8,526 nt of DNA from Alphaproteobacteria bacterium UBA6544 (GTDB lineage: Bacteria; Pseudomonadota; Alphaproteobacteria; UBA8366), in the NCBI GenBank assembly GCA_002434595.1, contig DJKK01000112.1, positions 1 through 8,526 of the forward strand, in the 5' to 3' direction. Of this stretch, positions 1 through 6,008 are shown one piece after another. Position numbers and translations under genes: made by a program. The notes beneath the pieces were generated by a model that had not been told where the DNA came from, searched no databases, and saw only the letters and a program-made list of their open reading frames with translations. Position 1 is the first letter of the stretch; every line of letters starts with the position of its first letter.

Positions 1-450
1 GTCGAGGATATGATCAACACGGTCATCCGTCAGACCGCATTCTGCCTCTTCGAACGCGACGTGCACGACGCAAGGCTGGAGAACGAACTGACCTCCGATG
101 ACATCGGTGACATCTGGATGAATGTCCAAACCAAAAGCTTGGGGCCGGTGTTTCGCTTTCATGACGAATACCGTCACTACTGGGCATACATCCCCCACTT
201 CATCCATTCGCCATTTTACGTATACGCATACGCCTTCGGCGATTGCCTGGTGAATGCGCTTTATTCCGTCTATCAGGATGCCGAAGCGGGTTTCGCCGAT
301 AAATATCTGGAAATGCTGCGAGCTGGCGGTACGCTACGGCATAAGGAACTACTGGCCCCCTTTGGACTCGACGCCACAGATCCAGCGTTCTGGGACAAGG
401 GGCTCGGCATCGTCGAAACCCTCATCGACGAGCTTGAAGCCACGATGTAG
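1..450 (+). CDS. pepF: M3B-family oligoendopeptidase F, C-terminal part (5' end outside window)
   Basis: This is the last ~149 codons of a cytoplasmic zinc metallopeptidase of the PepF/M3B family, which cleaves short peptides. The frame is open from base 1 (Val-Glu-Asp-Met...), so the ATG at base 10 is an internal methionine and not the start; the family is normally about 600 residues long. The HEXXH zinc site lies upstream and is not visible. What is visible is the conserved C-terminal block: the FERDVH helix, the ELT/DIW segment, then YIPHFIHSPFYVYAYAFG. That block is the His/Tyr-rich wall of the active-site cleft in M3 peptidases, and the tyrosines are expected to contact substrate. The family-typical ending LLAPFGLDATDPAFWDKGL follows. 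The stop is TAG at 448-450, and the first DadA-like gene starts 18 bases later, which suggests co-transcription. No frameshift or decay is seen. Confidence 0.9.
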   Translation, partial: VEDMINTVIRQTAFCLFERDVHDARLENELTSDDIGDIWMNVQTKSLGPVFRFHDEYRHYWAYIPHFIHSPFYVYAYAFGDCLVNALYSVYQDAEAGFADKYLEMLRAGGTLRHKELLAPFGLDATDPAFWDKGLGIVETLIDELEATM

Positions 451-468
451 CGAGGCAGCGCAGCAGTC

Positions 469-1731
469 ATGAACGATGGCACAACAGTATCGCCGCGCAA
501 GGCTGTCGTCATCGGCGCGGGCATCGCCGGCATCTCAACCGCGCTCTACCTGCAACGCGACGGCCACGCGGTCACGGTTTTAGACCCGGAACCGCCGGGG
601 TCGATGACATCATATGGCAATGCGGGGCTGATCGCGACCTACGCGACAATTCCAACCGCTACGCCGGGCATATTGATGCGGGTTCCGAAAATGCTGATGG
701 ACCCGTCCGGGCCCCTTAGCTTGCGCTGGTCCTATCTACCGCATCTGGCTCCCTGGCTTCTCTCTCTTGTGCGCAACAGCGCACCGGACCGCATCCGGCG
801 GAACGCCCTTGTCAAATCGATTCTGCTGAACCGTGCCTGGAATGACTACAAACCCCTGATCGCATCGGCCAAAGCAGATGAATTATTTTATGCTGGCGGC
901 ATGCTCCGGGTTTTCCGCACCGAGGCTGCATTCGAGGCGATGAAGACCCGCGAGTTGGGCCTGATGGACATCACCGGCCGGCAATACGAGTTGCTCGGCG
1001 TCGATGAAATCCGTCAGATGGAGCCAGGTCTGGAGCCTGTATTCCAACACGCCATCTTTTCGACGGATACGCGGAACATGCGGAATCCGGGCCGCCTGAC
1101 GGAACTCTTTGCCGCAGATTTTACAGTCAAAGGCGGCACGATCGAGCAAGAGGCGGTCACTTCCCTCTCCGGCTCCGCGGATGGAAAGTGGCGCATAGGC
1201 ACGGATCGAACGGAGCACAACGCCGATATTGTAGTCGTCGCCGCCGGCGCCTGGTCGACGCTAATAGCCCGCATGATAGGCCTGCGACTCCTACTCGATA
1301 CCGAGCGCGGCTACCACGTCATGTTGTCACCGCCAACGCCCGGATTGAACCGATCAGTTCATTTCGGCGAAGAGGGGTTCATTGTGTGTCCGATGGAAGA
1401 AGGCTACCGCCTTTCAACCGGGGTCGAACTCGCCGGCGTCGACGCACCGCCGGATTACCGGCGCATTCGCCGAGCAGTCGGCCAGGCGACTTCATTCATC
1501 AAGGGATTCGATACGATCGAGAAATCAATTTGGATGGGCCGGCGGCCCTCAACACCCGATACGGTCCCGATACTCGGTGCTGTACCAAATCGAGGCGGCC
1601 TTTATTTTGCGACGGGCGGGGCACATATCGGCATGACCCTCGGCCCGACATTCGGGCGCATCATTGCCGATCTCGTCGCAGGGCGAGATCCTGGCGTTGA
1701 TCTCTCGCCATATCGTCCCGACCGCTGGTAA
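469..1731 (+). CDS. FAD-dependent D-amino-acid dehydrogenase-like oxidoreductase (DadA/DAO family), paralogue 1
   Basis: This 420-residue flavoprotein belongs to the DAO/DadA family (COG0665-type). Such enzymes oxidise D-amino acids or related amines to 2-oxo acids and pass electrons from FAD to an acceptor, quinone in the case of DadA. The N-terminal Rossmann dinucleotide motif is VVIGAGIAG (GAGIAG at residues 16-21), with Asp39 ending the second strand where many family members carry an acidic residue to bind the adenosine ribose. The family segment 'DPSGPL...RWSYLP' follows. The C-terminal FAD-contacting block is RPSTPD (about 359-364) and ATGGAHIGMT (about 381-390). There is no signal peptide or membrane helix, so it is cytoplasmic or peripheral. 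The Shine-Dalgarno match is poor: GAGG at 452-455, 13 bases from the ATG. The start is supported because the Rossmann motif falls at the same residue numbers as in the next gene. The exact substrate cannot be read from sequence; glycine, sarcosine or proline-type amines are alternatives. Confidence 0.85.
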   Translation: MNDGTTVSPRKAVVIGAGIAGISTALYLQRDGHAVTVLDPEPPGSMTSYGNAGLIATYATIPTATPGILMRVPKMLMDPSGPLSLRWSYLPHLAPWLLSLVRNSAPDRIRRNALVKSILLNRAWNDYKPLIASAKADELFYAGGMLRVFRTEAAFEAMKTRELGLMDITGRQYELLGVDEIRQMEPGLEPVFQHAIFSTDTRNMRNPGRLTELFAADFTVKGGTIEQEAVTSLSGSADGKWRIGTDRTEHNADIVVVAAGAWSTLIARMIGLRLLLDTERGYHVMLSPPTPGLNRSVHFGEEGFIVCPMEEGYRLSTGVELAGVDAPPDYRRIRRAVGQATSFIKGFDTIEKSIWMGRRPSTPDTVPILGAVPNRGGLYFATGGAHIGMTLGPTFGRIIADLVAGRDPGVDLSPYRPDRW

Positions 1732-1736
1732 GAAAT

Positions 1737-1740
1737 GGAG
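1737..1740 (+). promoter_or_regulatory. Ribosome binding site (GGAG) that decides the start of the second DadA-like gene
   Basis: GGAG lies six bases before the ATG at 1747, an ideal Shine-Dalgarno spacing. It overlaps an earlier in-frame ATG at 1735, which has no site of its own, only 'TAAGAA' between it and the preceding gene. This favours 1747 over 1735 as the translation start. Confidence 0.65.
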
Positions 1741-1746
1741 AATTCG

Positions 1747-3003
1747 ATGAGCGACTCACAATCGAACCCCCCAATGGACATCGTCGTTATTGGCGCCGGC
1801 ATCGCCGGCGTTGCCTCTGCTCTGTATCTCCAGCGCGACAACCATCGGGTAACGATTCTCGATCCACGAGGTGTTGGCGAAGCAGCATCCTTCGGAAACG
1901 CGGGAACGATTGCACCAACGTCGTGTGTCCCAACCGCACGGCCGGATATCCTGAAACGTGTCCCGAAAATGCTGATGGACCCAACCGGACCACTCAAAAT
2001 TCGCTGGTCTTACCTGCCGCGCTTGACGCCGTGGTTCATTGATCTGATCCGGAACAGCTCGGCGGACAAAATCCTCACAAATGCACAGGCAAAAACCGCC
2101 CTGCTGAACCGCGCCTTCGAGGCTTATAACGAGTTGATCTCTGAAAGCGATACGGAAGAGCTGATTGTCCGCAACGGAATTCTTCAAATCTTTGAGACCG
2201 ACCAAGCGTTCCAAAACATGCTGCGGGAGCGGGAACTCCAAGAAGCGTGCGGCCACAAAGTAGAGATCCTGCCGGGCGAGGCCGTTCGCCAAATGGAGCC
2301 GGCTTTCACATCCACTTTCAAACATGCTGTTTATTTGGAGAACCACGCAACAATTCGAAATCCGGGCGAATTGACGAAACGTTTCGCGTCCCTGTTCGAA
2401 TCCAAGGGCGGTGCGTTTCGCCAGGAAGCCGTAACCGGGCTCAACCGCGACGGTGCCCGTTGGCGTGTCACTACGGATAACGGCGTGCACGTGGCCGACC
2501 GCGTCGTGGTGGCGACGGGTGCCTGGTCGCGTGAGATTGCGAAAATGCTCGGTTTCCGCATGCTGCTTGATACCGAGCGTGGCTACCACGTCATGGTACC
2601 GCAACCCGATCCTGAGCTCAGACGGCCCATACTGCTCGGCGACCATTCCGTCTTTTTAGTGCCGATGGCAGAAGGTATGCGCGTGACTAGCGGCGTTGAA
2701 TTTGGTGGGCTAAATCTACCGCCCGACTATCGGCGTATCCGCGCCATGGTCCCGTTTGCCAAGAAGATATTGCCGCAACTTGAGGAACGGGAAATGTCGG
2801 CCTGGATGGGTTTCCGGCCGTCGACCCCGGATACGCGGCCGGTCCTCGGTGAGCCAGCAGGCGCAAAAGGCGTTTTCTTCGCGACTGGTGGATCGCATGT
2901 CGGGATGACGCTCGGGCCGATCATGGGCAAGATCACGGCCGATCTCGTCGCCGGACGGGAGACCGGTCTGGATTTAGAGATCTACAAACCAGATCGCTGG
3001 TAA
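1747..3003 (+). CDS. FAD-dependent D-amino-acid dehydrogenase-like oxidoreductase (DadA/DAO family), paralogue 2
   Basis: This 418-residue DadA/DAO-family flavoprotein is a tandem paralogue of the gene just upstream; by eye about half of the residues are identical. GAGIAG is at residues 16-21 and Asp39 follows. Shared blocks include RVPKMLMDP, LLDTERGYHVM, RPSTPDT, a glycine-rich ATGG.H.GMTLGP segment, and a common ending Y.PDRW. An ATG at 1735 would add four residues, but 1747 has a well-spaced GGAG and gives an N-terminus equal in length to the paralogue's, so I chose 1747. The gap to the upstream gene is 15 bases, consistent with co-transcription and possibly co-function. The sequences differ most just after the Rossmann fold (GTIAPTSCVPTARP against GLIATYATIPTATP) and in the middle domain that should shape the substrate pocket. 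This may mean different substrates or a two-subunit enzyme; both are inference. No signal peptide or membrane segment is seen. Confidence 0.85.
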   Translation: MSDSQSNPPMDIVVIGAGIAGVASALYLQRDNHRVTILDPRGVGEAASFGNAGTIAPTSCVPTARPDILKRVPKMLMDPTGPLKIRWSYLPRLTPWFIDLIRNSSADKILTNAQAKTALLNRAFEAYNELISESDTEELIVRNGILQIFETDQAFQNMLRERELQEACGHKVEILPGEAVRQMEPAFTSTFKHAVYLENHATIRNPGELTKRFASLFESKGGAFRQEAVTGLNRDGARWRVTTDNGVHVADRVVVATGAWSREIAKMLGFRMLLDTERGYHVMVPQPDPELRRPILLGDHSVFLVPMAEGMRVTSGVEFGGLNLPPDYRRIRAMVPFAKKILPQLEEREMSAWMGFRPSTPDTRPVLGEPAGAKGVFFATGGSHVGMTLGPIMGKITADLVAGRETGLDLEIYKPDRW

Positions 3004-3109
3004 CGCTCATGTCAATGGTAAGCGCTAAAGACAAAAGCGATAGCATCCGGACCTCATAACGATTCCTGGCATCTAGTAATTCCAATCTCTGGTCCCCATT
3101 TCACCGTTT

Positions 3110-4453
3110 ATGCCAGACCCAGATAACAATACCCTTGGACGACGTGCTCGCCGCTATGCACGCGTTGGCAGTGCTGTCGGTGGGCTTGCTGCGCGTTTCG
3201 TGGGCTCGCGGTATCTCGGGCTGGACCTCGATAAGGAAAAACACGCCGGCGAGTTGACGACAGCTCTGGGTGGCCTCAAGGGTCCGCTCATGAAGGTTGC
3301 CCAGTTGATGGCAACAATTCCGGATGCGCTCCCGGAGGAGTACGTACATGAACTGAAGCAACTGCAAGCGGATGCCCCTTCCATGGGCTGGCCCTTTGTC
3401 CGCCGGCGCATGGCATCGGAGCTTGGCCGGAATTGGCGCAGCAAATTCACGGATTTCGACAGGGAGGCAGCGCACGCGGCGTCACTGGGCCAAGTGCATA
3501 AGGCGACGGGCCCCGATGGCGAACGCTATGCCTGCAAACTGCAGTACCCGGATATGACCGCCGCGGTTGAAGCAGATCTCAATCAACTCGATCTGGTTTT
3601 CCGGATCTACGCGCGGACAGACAAGGCGATCGATACGCGGGATATCCATGCCGAAATCTCCGCCCGTCTGCGAGAGGAACTCGACTATGGGCGCGAAGGG
3701 AAGCACATGGCGTTCTATCAGGACATGCTTTCCGGAGAAGACGCGGTGCATGTGCCTGAACGAATCGCTCATCTCTCGACAGACCGACTGCTGACAATGA
3801 GCTGGCTCGACGGCGAACCGCTGATGTCCTATTCAGACGCGCCGTTGGAAATCCGCAATTCCGTCGCACGCAACATGTTCCAAGCCTGGTACGTGCCTTT
3901 CTACGACTATGCCGTGATCCATGGTGATCCACATCTCGGCAACTACAGCGTCCGCGAGGATCATGCGGTAAACCTACTCGATTTCGGGTGCGTGCGGGTT
4001 TTCGATGCATCCTTCGTGCGCGGCGTCATCGATCTCTATTATGCGTTGCGAGACAATGATCGCGATCGGGCGGCCTACGCATACGAGACTTGGGGTTTCG
4101 AGTCGATTTCGAACGAACTGATGAATGTCATGAACATCTGGGCGGAATTCGTCTATGCGCCGCTCCTTCTAGACGAGGTGAGGAAGATTCAGGACAGCGA
4201 CAGCGGCCTCTACGGAGCCAGCGTGGCCAACAAGGTACATGTTGAACTGCGCAAGCTCGGCGGGGTGCGCCCGCCGCGCGAGTTCGTCTTTATGGACCGG
4301 GCCGCAATAGGACTTGGCTCAGTCTTCATGCATCTGAGGGCGGAGATCAATTGGCACCAAATGTTCCACGGCCTAATCGACGATTTCGACGAGGCTGCCC
4401 TAGCTGCGCGACAGCAATCCGCGTTGCTTGAACACGGATTGGAGCGCGCTTAA
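3110..4453 (+). CDS. ABC1/AarF/UbiB (COQ8-like) atypical kinase family protein
   Basis: This 447-residue protein belongs to the ABC1/ADCK/UbiB protein-kinase-like family, whose characterised members (UbiB, COQ8) support ubiquinone biosynthesis by an ATPase-type activity. Visible landmarks in order: MKVAQ at residues 61-65, the counterpart of the family's KxGQ signature but with Ala in place of Gly; the nucleotide loop AASLGQVH at 123-130, replacing the usual kinase P-loop; the ATP lysine in CKLQYP (Lys143); the acidic helix REELDY at 188-193; the catalytic HGDPHLGN at 271-278; and LLDFG at 289-293 carrying the Mg-binding Asp291. All core catalytic residues are intact. There is no evident C-terminal pair of membrane helices as in UbiB, so it is likely a soluble relative and should not be called ubiB. 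The start is the first ATG after an in-frame stop at 3077; no clear Shine-Dalgarno precedes it. The 106-base upstream gap suggests its own promoter. Its substrate is unknown. Confidence 0.85.
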   Translation: MPDPDNNTLGRRARRYARVGSAVGGLAARFVGSRYLGLDLDKEKHAGELTTALGGLKGPLMKVAQLMATIPDALPEEYVHELKQLQADAPSMGWPFVRRRMASELGRNWRSKFTDFDREAAHAASLGQVHKATGPDGERYACKLQYPDMTAAVEADLNQLDLVFRIYARTDKAIDTRDIHAEISARLREELDYGREGKHMAFYQDMLSGEDAVHVPERIAHLSTDRLLTMSWLDGEPLMSYSDAPLEIRNSVARNMFQAWYVPFYDYAVIHGDPHLGNYSVREDHAVNLLDFGCVRVFDASFVRGVIDLYYALRDNDRDRAAYAYETWGFESISNELMNVMNIWAEFVYAPLLLDEVRKIQDSDSGLYGASVANKVHVELRKLGGVRPPREFVFMDRAAIGLGSVFMHLRAEINWHQMFHGLIDDFDEAALAARQQSALLEHGLERA

Positions 4454-4542
4454 TCCTGCCACGGATCATTCCGTTCCAGGGCTGTCCGACCAAGAGTGCC
4501 GCCTTATCCTCTCTCCAGGTTGAGGGCGATGGAGGCAAGACG

Positions 4543-5781
4543 ATGTCGGACAACATTATCGATTTCACCTTCCTGCAGGGCGTCAAGGTCGTCGACTTCA
4601 CGCAATTCGAGGCCGGCCCTTCCTGCACCGAGACGCTGGCGTGGCTCGGTGCCGACGTTGTCAAAATCGAGAACCCGAAAATGGGCGATCCAGGCAGGCG
4701 CCTGCGCCCCGGACAACCGGATGATGATCCATACTATTTTCATCAGTTCAACGCGAACAAGAAATCCGTCACCTTGAACCTCAAGTCGCCGCAAGGCCTC
4801 GCGACTGTGAAAGATATGATCCGTGCTGCTGACGTGGTGGTGGAGAATTTTGCACCGGGGGTGATCGAACGCCTCGGCCTCGGTTATGAGGATGTAAAGG
4901 AAATCAATCCGGGGATCATCTATGCCCAGGTGAAGGGCTTTGGCGAGGGCAGCCCTTTTGAGAAGAACCTCGCTTTCGACATGATTGCCCAGGCCTGCGG
5001 CGGCTCCTTCAGTGTGACTGGCGACAAGGACGGGCCTCCAACACGCCCCGGGATGAGTATCGGCGACACCGGAACCGGCATGCTGATGGCGATTACAATT
5101 CTAGGCGCACTGTACAAGCGGCGCGAAACCGGCGAAGGGCACCAACTGCAAGTCGCAATGCAGGATGCTGTCCTGCACTATATGAGGGTGAGCCTCGCAA
5201 CCACGGGCAGGACGGGCAAAGCTGCCGAACGTGGTGGAAGCAAGGTGCCGGGCATCTCGAACGCCCCCATGGGGCTCTATCCCTGCGCACCGGGCGGCCC
5301 AAACGACTACGTCTACATCATGACAAGTCGTGCCAATCCGGAGCACTGGGATCGGTTGTTGAAACTGATCGGCCGCGAAAATTTGGTGGGCGACAAACGT
5401 TATGCAACGCCGGCTGATCGCCAAGAACGCGAAGACGAGGTCGACGAATTGATCTCCGTTTGGACCCGTACCCAGACGAAAATGGAGGCCATGCGCATGA
5501 TCGGAGAAGCGGGAATTCCAGCGGGCGCGGTGCTCGACACAGTCGAGCTGAACGACAGTGACCCGTCATTTGAGGAACGTGGCGTCATGCAGACCATGTC
5601 TCATCCGATCCATCGTCCGTTTAAGATGCCTGCTTGGCCGGTCCGCGTAGACGGTAAGGCGAGCCGCCTAAAATCCTCTCCAGTACTCGGTGAACACATC
5701 GATGAGATCATGAGTGAGTGGCTCGACCTGAATGAGGCGGCCGTGGCGGCACTCAAGGACGAAGGCGCATTCGGCTCATGA
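4543..5781 (+). CDS. Family III CoA-transferase (CaiB/BaiF, formyl-CoA-transferase-like)
   Basis: This 412-residue class III CoA-transferase moves a CoA thioester between organic acids through an aspartyl-CoA anhydride. The start is secure: GGAGG at 4531-4535 sits seven bases from the ATG. The N-terminal VKVVDFTQFEAGPSCTETLAWLG fold and VKIENP match the family. The catalytic acid is Asp175 in MSIGDTGTGM, which aligns with Asp169 of Oxalobacter Frc (alignment from memory). VAMQDAVLHYMR and the closing LGEH motif are also typical. It resembles Frc more than CaiB across the catalytic block, but Leu54 occupies the place of the Frc active-site Trp48, and the Frc glycine loop (GGGGQ) has no counterpart, with a shorter APGGPNDYVYI segment there. 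No oxalyl-CoA decarboxylase or acyl-CoA dehydrogenase gene is in view. The acyl donor and acceptor are therefore unassigned. An ATGA at 5778-5781 overlaps its stop codon, just before a deacylase remnant. Confidence 0.88.
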   Translation: MSDNIIDFTFLQGVKVVDFTQFEAGPSCTETLAWLGADVVKIENPKMGDPGRRLRPGQPDDDPYYFHQFNANKKSVTLNLKSPQGLATVKDMIRAADVVVENFAPGVIERLGLGYEDVKEINPGIIYAQVKGFGEGSPFEKNLAFDMIAQACGGSFSVTGDKDGPPTRPGMSIGDTGTGMLMAITILGALYKRRETGEGHQLQVAMQDAVLHYMRVSLATTGRTGKAAERGGSKVPGISNAPMGLYPCAPGGPNDYVYIMTSRANPEHWDRLLKLIGRENLVGDKRYATPADRQEREDEVDELISVWTRTQTKMEAMRMIGEAGIPAGAVLDTVELNDSDPSFEERGVMQTMSHPIHRPFKMPAWPVRVDGKASRLKSSPVLGEHIDEIMSEWLDLNEAAVAALKDEGAFGS

Positions 5782-5782
5782 C

Positions 5783-6004
5783 GGAAGGCGCCAAGGACTG
5801 CGCGCCGAAATCAACATCATTGATCATTCAGCACTGCGGCTGCATGCGCCACACCTTGTAAATGACCTGTCCGCAGGCGGGCGACGTTTGATTTAGGGTG
5901 TCGACGGATATGTCGCAACACTGATCGCCGGCGAGACGGTATTCGAAAACGGCGAGCATACCCGAGCGCTGCCGGGCTGACTCGTGAGCGCAGGCCGAGG
6001 ATAG
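5783..6004 (+). pseudogene. C-terminal remnant of an N-acyl-D-amino-acid deacylase (Amidohydro_3 family), with in-frame stops
   Basis: Read in the frame beginning at 5783, the gap translates to a recognisable amidohydrolase tail: GLRAEINIID (bases 5795-5824), HAPHLVNDLSAGGRRLI (about 5843-5893), stop, GVDGYVATLIAGETVFENGE (5897-5956), HTRALPG, stop, LVSAGRG, stop. Intact N-acyl-D-amino-acid deacylases of alphaproteobacteria end with the same pattern: a 'radinVID' strand, a 'DLPAGGRRL.Q' segment, a 'GY.ATIV.GE...ENGE.TGALPGRLVRG' tail. The two internal stops fall exactly where Gln and Arg are expected: TAG at 5894-5896 (from CAG) and TGA at 5978-5980 (from CGA), each a single C-to-T change. 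Only about 70 of the ~550 or more residues of the family remain; the metal-binding catalytic domain is absent, so this is non-functional. It fills almost the whole space between the CoA-transferase stop and the stop of the convergent molybdoenzyme gene. The family assignment is from recognition, without a database search. Confidence 0.8.
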
Positions 6005-6008
6005 ACTT

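Noticed and set aside
1756..2646. A 296-codon minus-strand ORF
   Set aside because: It lies wholly antisense to the second DadA-like gene, has shadow-like composition, and shows no recognisable domain; the plus-strand frame carries clear family motifs.
3004..3109. The 106-base gap before the ABC1 kinase, inspected for another gene remnant, terminator or promoter
   Set aside because: It is slightly AT-richer than its flanks, with AGCGCT and a 4-bp CGCT/AGCG pairing, but there is no convincing -35/-10 pair, strong hairpin or protein remnant.
4461..4474. Inverted repeat ACGGA-TCAT-TCCGT after the ABC1 kinase stop, considered as a terminator
   Set aside because: The stem is only five base pairs and no T-run follows, so it is not a credible intrinsic terminator.
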